The notes under the pieces: generated by a model
What the model saw: the letters and a program-made list of their open reading frames with translations, nothing else
What the model was told of the DNA's origin: nothing
Databases searched by the model: none
Translations under genes and position numbers: made by a program
Shown here: positions 1 through 8,839 of the stretch, piece after piece
Layout of the letters: each line of letters opens with the position of its first letter
Position numbering within the stretch: position 1 is the stretch's first letter
Source of the DNA: Pseudomonadota bacterium
Lineage (GTDB): Bacteria; Pseudomonadota; Gammaproteobacteria; Burkholderiales; Burkholderiaceae_B
Reading direction: 5' to 3'
DNA length: 64,000 nucleotides
Assembly (NCBI GenBank): GCA_023440825.1
Contig: JAEXRL010000011.1
Span: forward strand, 80,905-144,904

Positions 1-299
1 ACCCTCAAAATACGCCCAGGAAATTGCGGCCGAATGAGCCTCAACACCTGCCCTAATGGCATCGCCTCGCCTTTGCGCACGGCCTCGCGAGCTAGATCAT
101 GCCCACGATACATAGGCCCAGCAGACCGTCGCTTGTCAGCCTCGTGACGCTCATGAAAAGAGGAAGACGAAGACAGCTCTTGCATCCACGCAAAATCAGC
201 CCAACGGTGATCGGCAGTCAACGTGTGCGCCTGCAATAAGCCCAAGTGTCCCCACATCAACATCAAGCCGCACACTAATGTGCGTACCCCAGTAGGCAT
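1..299 (-). CDS. PepSY-domain periplasmic protein (C-terminus outside window)
   Basis: Open frame of 99 codons running off the left edge, read from the minus strand. The ATG at 299 has a GAGG-type ribosome site about 8 bases upstream. The N-terminus looks like a signal peptide (hydrophobic VCGLMLMWGHLGLLQAHT). After it come a polar stretch and a segment of the form AREAVRKGEAMPLGQVL followed by RPQFPGRILRV, which is the first helix and strand of a PepSY domain (family knowledge). Small secreted PepSY proteins often sit beside two-component systems, so one may lie to the left. It is divergent from another small PepSY-like gene at 448, suggesting a shared control region. The exact role is unknown. 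Confidence 0.7.
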   Translation of the reverse strand, partial: MPTGVRTLVCGLMLMWGHLGLLQAHTLTADHRWADFAWMQELSSSSSFHERHEADKRRSAGPMYRGHDLAREAVRKGEAMPLGQVLRLIRPQFPGRILR

Positions 300-382
300 G
301 CCCCACCTCAAATTTATGTATATCTAGACCCTGTATACCAAGATGCACCTGAACAGACGATGAATATCGGCTTCAGCATGAA

Positions 383-410
383 TTCAGACAACGCTAGGCA
401 CAATGATACT
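383..410 (+). promoter_or_regulatory. possible sigma-70 promoter for the gene at 448
   Basis: TTCAGA at 383-388 and GATACT at 405-410 are separated by 16 bases, and the predicted start near 417 leaves a leader of about 30 bases. TTCAG also occurs 11 bases further upstream (372-376), a spacing seen in OmpR-type regulator sites. This is a match by eye only. Confidence 0.25.
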
Positions 411-447
411 CACTTGTCCTTTACACATGAACTGCAAGGAGTCATAC

Positions 448-837
448 ATGATGAAAAAACACATACTAGCCAGCATTATTAGCCTAGGCTTACTGAGCAG
501 CACAGCAGGCTGGGCACAGGAAGCAGCCAATCCAAGCCAAACCAGCACAGCCACTACGCAACACAGCGAGGCAAAGCACACGCGCCTAACGGCTGAGCAG
601 TTGCAAGACATCTCTCCTATTTATGAGCAATTGAAAAAAGACGGGTACACCAAAGTAGCGAGCATCATGCAAAGCTCGCGGGGTGTAAAAGCGATCGTAA
701 TCAATGACAAAGGGGAGATTGTGCGTCTTAAAAAGGCTGCTGACAGTCAAGAGTTCAGCACCTGGGAGCCACGTAAAAAAGACAAACGTGGACATCGTCA
801 CCAACGCAAAGAACACGCCAAAACACCGGCCGCTTAA
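448..837 (+). CDS. small secreted PepSY-like protein
   Basis: 129 residues from the ATG at 448; a second ATG follows at 451. AAGGAG at 436-441 places the start here rather than at the upstream in-frame ATG at 403. Residues 2-20 form a Sec signal peptide ending GWA|QEA. The middle is rich in Thr/Ser/Gln. Residues about 50-95 (IYEQLKKDGYTKVASI, then VKAIVINDKGEIVRLK) resemble a PepSY fold: one helix and two strands. The tail is strongly basic (KKDKRGHRHQRKEHAK), which could bind a polyanion or the envelope. It is divergent from another PepSY-like gene. Function is unknown; a modulator of a periplasmic enzyme or sensor is only a guess. Confidence 0.7.
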   Translation: MMKKHILASIISLGLLSSTAGWAQEAANPSQTSTATTQHSEAKHTRLTAEQLQDISPIYEQLKKDGYTKVASIMQSSRGVKAIVINDKGEIVRLKKAADSQEFSTWEPRKKDKRGHRHQRKEHAKTPAA

Positions 838-856
838 CCAGCTATTTACATCCGAG

Positions 857-891
857 TATCGCCTGCCCTGTTAAGCACCGGGCGGGCGATA
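857..891 (+). terminator. strong hairpin downstream of the PepSY-like gene
   Basis: A 12-bp stem (857-868 with 880-891) containing one G-U pair, enclosing an 11-base loop, 19 bases after the stop codon. No clear U-run follows, so it may act as an mRNA 3' end stabiliser or a weak terminator. Confidence 0.4.
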
Positions 892-976
892 GTGATTTAT
901 ACGTATAGGTATCACTACGAAAACCTACTATTATTTAAAGTACCCGTTGTAATGTGTAATGTCTCAAGGTGTACCT

Positions 977-2614
977 ATGCTCAACTCAAGTCTGGACTAT
1001 GAAAACAATCGACAAAGCTTTAACTGGTCTATTCCTGAGCACTACAACATCGCCCATGATGCATGCGACAAATGGGCAGACGGTTCCAATAAGCTGGCTC
1101 TAATTCAAGAAGACAGCACCGGACAGACTCAGCATTACAGCTTCGATCAACTGAAAGCCTGGTCAGATCAGTTCGCCAGCGGCCTTCAGGCCCAGGGTAT
1201 TAGCCAAGGTGATCGGGTAGGCATACTCTTGGCACAAGGCGTAGAAACGGCCATTGCCCATCTTGCCGTCTACAAAATCGGGGCTATCGCCATGCCCTTA
1301 TTTTCCCTATTTGGATTTGATGCCCTGCAACACCGTCTGCTAGACTCGGGCGCTCGGGCACTTATTACCAACCGTGATGGTCTACAAAAAATAAGCCATA
1401 TCCACGCTCAGCTACCCGAGCTCAAACGCATTTATTGCATCGACGACAATCCAGAACAAACGCTGAGTGCGCATGATTTTTGGCAAATTATCCATGCGGC
1501 CAAACCGGGACAGCCCAACAAAGTTACCACCAAAGCAGACGATCCAGCCCTATTAATCTATACCTCGGGTACGACCGGGTCCGCCAAGGGAGCCTTGCAT
1601 GCGCACCGTGTCCTATTAGGGCATTTACCTGGCGTAGAGATGTCCCACAATTTCCTGCCTAATAATGCAGAACTCATGTGGACTCCCGCTGATTGGGCCT
1701 GGATAGGCGGCCTGCTAGATGTACTGCTCCCTGCCTGGCACCATGGCATCCCTGTGCTGGCTCACCGGTTCGAAAAGTTCACTCCTGAGGCCGCTTGCGA
1801 TCTCATGGCTAGACACGGCGTCACGCATACATTTTTGCCGCCTACCGCTTTGAAATCCTTGCGCCACCTCAGTAACATCACACAAACCTGGCCACTCAAA
1901 CTGCGCTCTATTGCCAGTGGAGGCGAGTCTTTAGGCACAGAATTACTGCACTGGGCACAAACTGAACTGGGCATCACGATCAACGAGTTCTACGGTCAAA
2001 CTGAATGCAATATGATCGTATCCTCGTGCTCGGCTTGGTTCCCCAGCCAACAGGGCATTATGGGTAAAGCCGTGCCTGGTCACGATGTACAAATTATCGA
2101 CGATAAAGGGCATATTCTCCCCGCTGGACAAGAAGGGCACATAGCGGTACGTCGCCCCGATCCGGTAATGTTTCTTGGCTACTGGAATCAAGCCGCAGCC
2201 ACTAAGGAAAAATTTGTGGGGGACTTTTTGCTGACTGGCGATCGAGGCGTGCAAGATTCACAGGGTTACCTACGTTTTGTAGGGCGTGCAGACGACGTTA
2301 TTACCAGTTCCGGGTATCGTGTTGGGCCCGGCCCCATAGAAGACTGCCTCTTAGCTCACCCGGCTGTGGCACTGGCCGCAGTCGTGGGGGTACCGGATGC
2401 TGAGCGCACAGAAATTATTAAGGCTGTGTTGGTATTGAAAGCGGGCCATGAGCCCAGCCCTACTCTGATTAAGGATATACAAGAGCACGTACGCTCACGT
2501 GTAGCCGCGCATGAATACCCCAGAATTGTCGAGTTTCGTAGCAGCTTGCCCATGACCACGACGGGCAAGCTGATTCGGCATGCCTTACGGCAAACCGAAT
2601 CCGATCAACAGTAA
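977..2614 (+). CDS. AMP-forming acyl-CoA synthetase (acetyl-CoA synthetase-like)
   Basis: Activates a carboxylic acid to its CoA thioester through an acyl-adenylate. I use the ATG at 977 because AAGGT at 966-970 sits correctly before it; the in-frame ATG at 959 lacks a ribosome site. The product is 545 residues, usual for the medium-chain/acetyl ACS branch. Visible motifs are the ATP loop YTSGTTGSAKG (about 195-205), the adenylate motif EFYGQTECN (about 343-351), the hinge region TGDRGVQDSQGY and the catalytic lysine in TTTGKLIRHAL near residue 531. It lacks the long N-terminal domain of true Acs (about 650 residues), so propionate, butyrate or medium-chain acids are possible substrates. It stands alone, converging on pstB with 3 bases between the stop codons. 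Confidence 0.85.
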   Translation: MLNSSLDYENNRQSFNWSIPEHYNIAHDACDKWADGSNKLALIQEDSTGQTQHYSFDQLKAWSDQFASGLQAQGISQGDRVGILLAQGVETAIAHLAVYKIGAIAMPLFSLFGFDALQHRLLDSGARALITNRDGLQKISHIHAQLPELKRIYCIDDNPEQTLSAHDFWQIIHAAKPGQPNKVTTKADDPALLIYTSGTTGSAKGALHAHRVLLGHLPGVEMSHNFLPNNAELMWTPADWAWIGGLLDVLLPAWHHGIPVLAHRFEKFTPEAACDLMARHGVTHTFLPPTALKSLRHLSNITQTWPLKLRSIASGGESLGTELLHWAQTELGITINEFYGQTECNMIVSSCSAWFPSQQGIMGKAVPGHDVQIIDDKGHILPAGQEGHIAVRRPDPVMFLGYWNQAAATKEKFVGDFLLTGDRGVQDSQGYLRFVGRADDVITSSGYRVGPGPIEDCLLAHPAVALAAVVGVPDAERTEIIKAVLVLKAGHEPSPTLIKDIQEHVRSRVAAHEYPRIVEFRSSLPMTTTGKLIRHALRQTESDQQ

Positions 2615-2617
2615 GAC

Positions 2618-3397
2618 TTAACCAAAACGACCTGTAATATAGTCTTCTGTTTCTTTGCGACTGGGCTTAACGAAAATTTGGTCCGTATCGCCAAACTCCA
2701 TGAGCTCACCCAAATACATGTAGGCGGTGTAATCGGAGCAGCGCGCCGCCTGCTGCATATTGTGCGTCACAATCACAACGGTGTAATCTGCTTTTAATTC
2801 AGCGATAAGCTCTTCGATTTTCGCCGTAGAGATTGGGTCCAGGGCTGAGCACGGCTCATCCAGCAAGAGCACCTCTGGCTTAATCGCCACACCACGCGCA
2901 ATGCATAAGCGTTGCTGCTGCCCACCCGACAAGCCATTACCACTTTGTTGCAGCTTGTCTTTCACTTCACCCCAAAGCGCCGCTTTGGTTAATGCCCACT
3001 CGACGCGCTCATCCATTTCACCCTTGCTTAGCTTCTCAAACAAGCGCACGCCAAAGGCCACGTTATCGTAAATGCTCATGGGGAACGGTGTCGGCTTCTG
3101 GAACACCATACCCACCTTAGCGCGTATGATGGAAATATCCTGTTTGGATGTGAGGAGGTCCTCGCCGTCGAGCAAAATTTGACCTTGGGCAGTTTGCCCT
3201 GGATACAGCTCATACATGCGATTCAGAGTGCGCAATAAGGTAGATTTACCACAGCCCGAAGGGCCAATAAACGCAGTGACCTTATTTTCCTTGATTTCCA
3301 TATTGATGTTTTTCAGAGCATGGAAATTACCATAATAAAAATTAAGGTCTTTAATTTCCAGCTTCGTACGTACATCAGAAAAATTACTTGCAGTCAT
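2618..3397 (-). CDS. pstB: phosphate ABC transporter ATPase PstB
   Basis: Cytoplasmic ATPase of the high-affinity phosphate importer PstSCAB. 259 residues from the ATG at 3397, which gives the usual short N-terminus before KLEIKDLNFYYG; an in-frame start at 3424 exists but lacks family support. Motifs: Walker A GPSGCGKST (45-53), Q-loop MVFQKPTPFPMS, signature LSGGQQQR (156-163), Walker B VLLLDEP (176-182) and the switch histidine in VTHNMQQAARCSDYTA. Last gene of the minus-strand order pstS-pstC-pstA-pstB. No phoU follows; the next gene converges on it. Confidence 0.97.
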   Translation of the reverse strand: MTASNFSDVRTKLEIKDLNFYYGNFHALKNINMEIKENKVTAFIGPSGCGKSTLLRTLNRMYELYPGQTAQGQILLDGEDLLTSKQDISIIRAKVGMVFQKPTPFPMSIYDNVAFGVRLFEKLSKGEMDERVEWALTKAALWGEVKDKLQQSGNGLSGGQQQRLCIARGVAIKPEVLLLDEPCSALDPISTAKIEELIAELKADYTVVIVTHNMQQAARCSDYTAYMYLGELMEFGDTDQIFVKPSRKETEDYITGRFG

Positions 3398-3430
3398 AAT
3401 GATTAGCCCACAAGGGCGCTCCATGTAAGC

Positions 3431-4294
3431 TTATTTATTGCGGAACAGGCTACGCGCCAAAATATTAATTCCTAGCACCAGCAAGGTGATTAATACCGCT
3501 CCCGACCAGGCTAGACGGTTCCAATCCTCGAATGGGCTGGACGCAAAGGCGTAAATAACGAAGGGCAAGTTAGCCATGGGCCCGTTCATGTTGAAAGACA
3601 AAAACTGATTGCTTAGCGCGGTAAACAACAAAGGAGCCGTTTCACCAGAAATGCGAGCCACCGCAAGCAAGACACCTGTCACGATACCCGAGCGAGCCGC
3701 CTTATAAGAAATCGATAAAATAATTTTCCACTGTGGACATCCCAAAGCCGCAGCAGCCTCTCGTAGACTATTGGGTACCAGCGACAGCATATTATCGGTA
3801 GATCGTACGACCACAGGAATAACCAATATAGCCAGGGCAAAGGCCCCCGCCCAACCGGAGTAATGGCCCACTTGAGCCACATACACAGCGTAAATGAATA
3901 AACCAATAACAATTGACGGCGCCGATAACAGAACATCGTTCAGAAAGCGAGTCGCTGGCGCCAGCCAGCCACGTTGACCGAACTCGGCCAGATACGTGCC
4001 CGCCAAAATCCCGATTGGTGTACCTATCAAGGTGCCCACACTTGCCATCAAGACACTGCCTAGGATAGCGTTCGCTAAACCACCCTCTCCACCAGGGCCA
4101 GGCGTGCTTTGCGTGAACAAGGTCCAAGACATGGACGCACTACCTTTACTGATAAGAGTGAGAATAATCCAAAATAGCCAGAACAAGCCAAATAGCAAGG
4201 CGGCAAAGGAGATGGTGAGCATCACCCTGTTCTTGCGACGACGTGCCTTATAAACAGGATTAGAGGTATGGATAGCAGATTTAGTTTGAAGCAT
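3431..4294 (-). CDS. pstA: phosphate ABC transporter permease PstA
   Basis: Inner-membrane permease of the phosphate importer, 287 residues, with about six membrane segments. A basic cytoplasmic N-terminus (YKARRRKNR) precedes the first helix. The permease EAA-type loop is visible as NSLREAAAALGCPQWKIILSIS near residues 180-200, where PstB docks. The motif GGEGGLANAILGSVLMASVGTLIG and the end RSLFRNK fit the PstA family. It starts 14 bases after the pstC stop and is co-transcribed with it. Confidence 0.96.
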   Translation of the reverse strand: MLQTKSAIHTSNPVYKARRRKNRVMLTISFAALLFGLFWLFWIILTLISKGSASMSWTLFTQSTPGPGGEGGLANAILGSVLMASVGTLIGTPIGILAGTYLAEFGQRGWLAPATRFLNDVLLSAPSIVIGLFIYAVYVAQVGHYSGWAGAFALAILVIPVVVRSTDNMLSLVPNSLREAAAALGCPQWKIILSISYKAARSGIVTGVLLAVARISGETAPLLFTALSNQFLSFNMNGPMANLPFVIYAFASSPFEDWNRLAWSGAVLITLLVLGINILARSLFRNK

Positions 4295-4308
4295 GGTTCC
4301 GTTCCGTA

Positions 4309-5247
4309 TCAGCGCGACGTGCCTTCATTTTTTGACAAACGCAGCAGTAAGAGCTTGGAAATGGCCAAGACCACAGTGGTAATCAGGAACAAGATTAAAC
4401 CCAGTTCAAGTAAGGCTGATTTCTGCATACCCCCCGCTTCGTTAAATTCATTTGCCAGCGATGAGGCGATAGAATTAGACGGTGCAAATAAGGAGTGCGG
4501 CAAACGAAAGGAGTTACCAATCACGAACGTGACCGCCATGGTTTCACCCAGTGCACGCCCCAAGCCCAGCATGATTCCGCCTATGACACCGTTCTTGGTA
4601 AAGGGAAGCACGACACGCCACATGACTTCCCAGGTTGTACTGCCCAGGCCGTAGGCGGATTCTTTAAGCATGGCGGGAACCAGCTCAAACACATCACGCA
4701 TCACCGCTGTAATAAACGGAATAATCATGATGGAGAGCACCAGACCTGCTGTGAACACCCCTATCCCGAAAGCGGGACCACCGAACAACTGATTGAGCAC
4801 AGGAATATGCTCGAACATAGAGATCATGTGCGGCTGTATATAACGCTGGAAGAGCGGGACGAAGACAAACAGACCCCACATACCGTAAATGATGGACGGA
4901 ATCGCCGCCAACATCTCGATAGCCGTACCTAGAGGTCTACGCAACCAGGTCGGTGACAGTTCGGTTAAAAACATAGCAATACCGAATGACACGGGCACAG
5001 CAATAAGCAAGGCAATCAGCGAGGTGCTGAGCGTACCCACTATCGGCACTAAAGCGCCATAAATACCATTCACGGGGTCCCAGTCGTTGGTCCACAAAAA
5101 CGAGACACCATATTCCATGATGGACTCGCGGCTACCGTAGAGCAGGGAGATGGTTATGGCTGCCAATAGGATAAAGACCAGGAACGCAAAACTTCGCGTC
5201 AGCCCCCTGAACAGGCCATCATAGAGAGCATTCTGATTTGGTTTCAT
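4309..5247 (-). CDS. pstC: phosphate ABC transporter permease PstC
   Basis: Second membrane subunit of the phosphate importer, 312 residues, about six membrane helices. The motif FLWTNDWDPVNGIYGALVPIVGT after the first helix and the loop ESAYGLGSTTWEVMWRVVLP (about 205-225) are typical of PstC. It pairs with PstA to form the channel. A hairpin lies between it and pstS (5337-5364), which should lower its expression relative to the binding protein. Confidence 0.96.
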   Translation of the reverse strand: MKPNQNALYDGLFRGLTRSFAFLVFILLAAITISLLYGSRESIMEYGVSFLWTNDWDPVNGIYGALVPIVGTLSTSLIALLIAVPVSFGIAMFLTELSPTWLRRPLGTAIEMLAAIPSIIYGMWGLFVFVPLFQRYIQPHMISMFEHIPVLNQLFGGPAFGIGVFTAGLVLSIMIIPFITAVMRDVFELVPAMLKESAYGLGSTTWEVMWRVVLPFTKNGVIGGIMLGLGRALGETMAVTFVIGNSFRLPHSLFAPSNSIASSLANEFNEAGGMQKSALLELGLILFLITTVVLAISKLLLLRLSKNEGTSR

Positions 5248-5336
5248 ATAAACAAGTGGACGTCAGCTAAACACGCAGCAAGATAAACACGGCATTTTAC
5301 CGTGAATAAAGAAAACCGACATTTTGACATAATAAA

Positions 5337-5364
5337 GACGGCGGTATCAAAGACACCCGCCGCC
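5337..5364 (-). terminator. intercistronic attenuator hairpin between pstS and pstC
   Basis: Read on the minus strand, a 12-bp G+C-rich stem with one bulge and two G-U pairs encloses a short loop and is followed by UUUAUUAU. It starts about 40 bases after the pstS stop codon. A partial terminator here would let many PstS molecules be made per membrane complex, as is common for binding-protein genes at the head of ABC operons. Confidence 0.7.
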
Positions 5365-5406
5365 TTTTGAGATCAATTTACCACTGATCGGCTTTTTAAG
5401 ACTAGA

Positions 5407-6450
5407 TTATTTCCAGACAGCAGCGCCATCTTTGGCTTTGATTTCGGCTGCCCAAAGAGCACGAACCTGATCCGTAACTTCTTTGGGAAGTGCTACGTAA
5501 TCCAGCTCCGCAGCGGCTTGAGCACCACTTTCGAAAGCCCAGTTAAAGAAGTCCAGAACGGCTTTACCGTTTTCTGGCTTGTCTTGTACTTTATGCAGCA
5601 ACACAAACGTTGCAGCCGTAATAGGCCAAGACTGAGCACCCGGCTCTTCGGTCAAGATAACACCCATACCTGGTGCAGACTTCCAGTCGGCATGTGCTGC
5701 AGCGGCAGCAAAGCTTTCCTGGCTAGGCTGTACAAATTGACCGTCTTTGTTTTTCAGTTGTGTCCACGCCAGATTGTTTTGCTTGGCGTAGGCATATTCC
5801 ACGTAACCGATGGAGTCTTTTAACTGACGCACATAAGCAGCCACACCTTCGTTACCTTTACCACCTTGACCGGTAGGCCACTTCACGGCCTTGCCCTCAC
5901 CTACTTGGGATTTCCAGTCGGCGGATACTTTAGAGAGGTAGTTGGTCCAGCCGAATGTTGTGCCAGAACCGTCAGAGCGGTGTACTACAACGATATCGCG
6001 ATTAGGCAATTTAAGGTCTGGGTTGAGCTCTTTGATCGCGGCATCGTCCCACTTGCTGACTTTGCCCAAGTAGATGTCGCCCAGCAGCTTGCCTGACAGC
6101 TTTAACTGACCAGGCTCAATGCCCTCTACGTTGATAACTGGCACCACACCACCGATGACGGCGGGGAACTGTAGCAGACCGTCTTTATCCAGAGCCTCGC
6201 CGCTCATTGGATCATCAGAAGCACCAAAATCTACTGTTTTAGCAATGATTTGCTGTTGACCACCACCGGAACCAATAGACTGATAGTTCACGCGGTTATT
6301 CGTTTGCTTAGCGTATTCGGCAGCCCATTTTGCATAGATAGGATAAGGAAAGGAAGCACCCGCTCCGGTGACATCTACTGCGTTGGCGCTGGCAGCAAAG
6401 GCGCTAAAAGCCAACGCAATAGTTACCTTATTAAATACACGTTTCAACAT
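5407..6450 (-). CDS. pstS: periplasmic phosphate-binding protein PstS
   Basis: Captures inorganic phosphate in the periplasm and delivers it to PstCA. 347 residues with a Sec signal peptide of about 24 residues (cleavage after ASANA before VDVTG). Phosphate-contact motifs are present: TGAGASFPYPIY, IGSGGGQQQ, FGASDDPMS and HRSDGSGTTFGWTNYL. The ATG has a good ribosome site (GAGGA, about 7 bases upstream). A Pho box lies about 70 bases upstream (6522-6539), so PhoB control under phosphate starvation is expected. Confidence 0.97.
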   Translation of the reverse strand: MLKRVFNKVTIALAFSAFAASANAVDVTGAGASFPYPIYAKWAAEYAKQTNNRVNYQSIGSGGGQQQIIAKTVDFGASDDPMSGEALDKDGLLQFPAVIGGVVPVINVEGIEPGQLKLSGKLLGDIYLGKVSKWDDAAIKELNPDLKLPNRDIVVVHRSDGSGTTFGWTNYLSKVSADWKSQVGEGKAVKWPTGQGGKGNEGVAAYVRQLKDSIGYVEYAYAKQNNLAWTQLKNKDGQFVQPSQESFAAAAAHADWKSAPGMGVILTEEPGAQSWPITAATFVLLHKVQDKPENGKAVLDFFNWAFESGAQAAAELDYVALPKEVTDQVRALWAAEIKAKDGAAVWK

Positions 6451-6521
6451 CGTTTTGTCCTCTTGGTGTTAGTCATAGGGCAGCTTGTTACTGCTATGTA
6501 TGGACATGTTAAGCCCCGATT

Positions 6522-6539
6522 ATGACATGTACATGACAG
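6522..6539 (-). promoter_or_regulatory. Pho box upstream of pstS
   Basis: On the minus strand the site reads CTGTCAT-GTAC-ATGTCAT: two 7-base direct repeats separated by 4 bases. This is the PhoB box layout (consensus CTGTCAT, A/T-rich 4-mer, CTGTCA). Only one base of the second repeat departs from the first. It is placed to activate pstSCAB. Confidence 0.85.
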
Positions 6540-6552
6540 TTGCAAAAATGCC

Positions 6553-8619
6553 CTAGCCTAAACGTTCCATTAAATAATTATGAAGATTAAAAGGTGCTCT
6601 GCGGGTTCGTATACGGCTATACGTGCCGTCGGCATTCCCCTTCCAAGCGAGCTGATTGTCTTTTAGGGCAAAAGTAAACGCTTCAGCAATGACGCGTCGC
6701 TTTAATTGGCGGTCTAGCACTGGAACCCCAAGTTCGACACGACGGAAAAAGTTCCTGTCCATCCAGTCCGCTGAAGACAGGTAGACGTCTTCCTTGCCCT
6801 CATTGTAGAAATAAAAAATACGCGAGTGCTCTAGAAAGCGACCTACCAATGAGCGCACCTGAATTTTCTCTGACAGCCCCGGCACACCGGGACGTAAGGC
6901 ACATGCACCACGTACGATCAGATCCACCCGTACTCCGGCCTGACTTGCCTTGTATAAGGCATCAATAATTTTAGGCTCAAGCAAAGAATTCATTTTTGCC
7001 ATGATACGCGCCCGTTTTCCTTCACGCGCTCGCTCCTCTTCAGCCTGTATCTTGGCAATCATGGTGTCGTGCAATGTAAATGGTGACTGCAACAAGACCT
7101 TCAAAGGGCGCCACGCCCCTAGGCCTGTTAGCAATGAAAACACCTTATCCATGTCTTCACAAATTTCCTGATTGGCCGTAATCATGCCAAAATCAGTATA
7201 AAGTCGAGCGGTACGTGGGTGATAATTCCCCGTGCCCACATGCCCATAGCGCTTAATTTCACCATTTTCTCGGCGCAGCACGAGCAACATCTTGGCATGG
7301 GTTTTATTGCCTACTACCCCATAACTTACGTGAGCCCCCACCTCCTCCATTTTAGCGGCCCAGTTGATATTGGTTTGCTCGTCAAACCTGGCCATTAACT
7401 CGACCACCACGGTGACCTCTTTCCCAGCCCTTGCGGCAGACAATAATAGATTCATCAGCTCGGAGTCTTCCCCCGTGCGATAAATGGTTTGCTTGATCGC
7501 CACCACGTCCGGGTCCAGCGCCGCAGCGCGCAAGAAACTTAATACGGGCTGAAAAGACTGGTATGGATGGTGCAATAGCTGATCGCGCTTAGCCAACGCT
7601 GCAAAAAGCTGGCTGGGATGATCAAACGCGCTATCAAATGGTGCCGGTACGGGAGCCCGGTACTCACTAAATTGCAAATCGGGACGCTCTGGCACATTAC
7701 ACAATTGCGCCAATCGGGACAGATTCACCGGCCCACGCACTCGATAAGTGTCCCACTTTTCAAGATTAAATTCGGTTTGTAAAAAGTGCTCTAGCTCTTC
7801 GGGCGTGCGCTGATCAATTTCTAGTCGCACCGCTGCCCCAAAGTTACGCTGAGACAGCTCACCTTGGAGTGCTAGGCGTAAGTTAGTTACCTCTTCTTCG
7901 TCCACAAATAAATCGCTATTACGCGTAACGCGCCACTGATAGCAACCCTTCACGTCCATACCTGGAAACAGCTCGTTCACAAACACGCTGATCAAGGAGG
8001 TCAGTAACATATACCCTTGAGGCATGTTGGCAATGTCGTCTGGCACCCGAATAAGACGTGGCAAAGCCCTTGGCGCTTGCACAATAGCAATGTTGCCCGT
8101 ACGCCCAAAGGCATCATTGCCGCTGAGTTCTACAATGTGATTTAAGCTTTTGTTATAGACACGTGGAAAAGGATGCGCCGGATCCAGGCCGATAGGGGTA
8201 AGCAAGGGCATGACATCACGCATGAAAGTGCCGTAGGCCCACTCGCGCTGCCGCTCTGTCCATTGCGCAGGGAACAATAAGCCTATGCCCTCTTGCATCA
8301 GGCTGGGCAAAACATTGAGCATTAACAAGTTATTTTGCTTTTCGACCAAGGCGTGGGCCGCTTCTTGCACCCGATTAAACGCCTCAGCAGGCAAAAAACC
8401 ATCTTCACCCGCTTGGTTCGGGTTTTGTAGTAGCTGCTCTTTAATACTGGAAATTCGAATTTCAAAAAACTCGTCTAGATTCGAACTAACAATACACAGA
8501 TAACGCAAGCGTTCCAGCAAAGGAGTGCTAGGATTTTCTGCCATCGCCATGACGCGTTCGTTGAACTTCAATAAGGAAAGCTCTCGATTGAGTAGCGTGG
8601 TGTCGGGTGAGGAAAGCAT
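6553..8619 (-). CDS. ppk1: polyphosphate kinase 1
   Basis: Makes polyphosphate from the gamma-phosphate of ATP (reversible); peripheral membrane enzyme. 688 residues, normal for PPK1. The two catalytic histidines are visible: H441 in NKTHAKML (phosphohistidine) and H598 in RFLEHSRIFYF. Other markers are LSLLKFNERV at the N-terminus, KQTIYRTGEDSELMNLL, VVVELMARFDEQTN and HVGTGNYHPRTARLYTDFG. It lies just upstream of pstS in the same direction, with the Pho box between them, and is divergent from ppx across 220 bases. Confidence 0.97.
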   Translation of the reverse strand: MLSSPDTTLLNRELSLLKFNERVMAMAENPSTPLLERLRYLCIVSSNLDEFFEIRISSIKEQLLQNPNQAGEDGFLPAEAFNRVQEAAHALVEKQNNLLMLNVLPSLMQEGIGLLFPAQWTERQREWAYGTFMRDVMPLLTPIGLDPAHPFPRVYNKSLNHIVELSGNDAFGRTGNIAIVQAPRALPRLIRVPDDIANMPQGYMLLTSLISVFVNELFPGMDVKGCYQWRVTRNSDLFVDEEEVTNLRLALQGELSQRNFGAAVRLEIDQRTPEELEHFLQTEFNLEKWDTYRVRGPVNLSRLAQLCNVPERPDLQFSEYRAPVPAPFDSAFDHPSQLFAALAKRDQLLHHPYQSFQPVLSFLRAAALDPDVVAIKQTIYRTGEDSELMNLLLSAARAGKEVTVVVELMARFDEQTNINWAAKMEEVGAHVSYGVVGNKTHAKMLLVLRRENGEIKRYGHVGTGNYHPRTARLYTDFGMITANQEICEDMDKVFSLLTGLGAWRPLKVLLQSPFTLHDTMIAKIQAEEERAREGKRARIMAKMNSLLEPKIIDALYKASQAGVRVDLIVRGACALRPGVPGLSEKIQVRSLVGRFLEHSRIFYFYNEGKEDVYLSSADWMDRNFFRRVELGVPVLDRQLKRRVIAEAFTFALKDNQLAWKGNADGTYSRIRTRRAPFNLHNYLMERLG

Positions 8620-8839
8620 AAGTGATCTGAAATCCAGCTGGTTAAGAAGACGACTTCCGTTCTTTTACTACACTTATATTACTGTTCGATGAAGGCGCAT
8701 TTAGACTGTATCAAAGAAACAATAACTTGAATAAGAAAGCCGCTTATTTGCAGTAAAGCAAGCAGAGTATTTAATATTCGCTACAAACCCCAGAGCATCT
8801 ATACTTATAATCGCCTATCACTCCTATTTAGCTAACAAT

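Noticed and set aside
4268..4932. Plus-strand frames across pstA and pstC
   Set aside because: Shadows of the permease genes; composition and lack of a ribosome site argue against coding.
8620..8839. A second Pho box between ppk1 and ppx
   Set aside because: No pair of CTGTCAT-like repeats at the required spacing was found on either strand.
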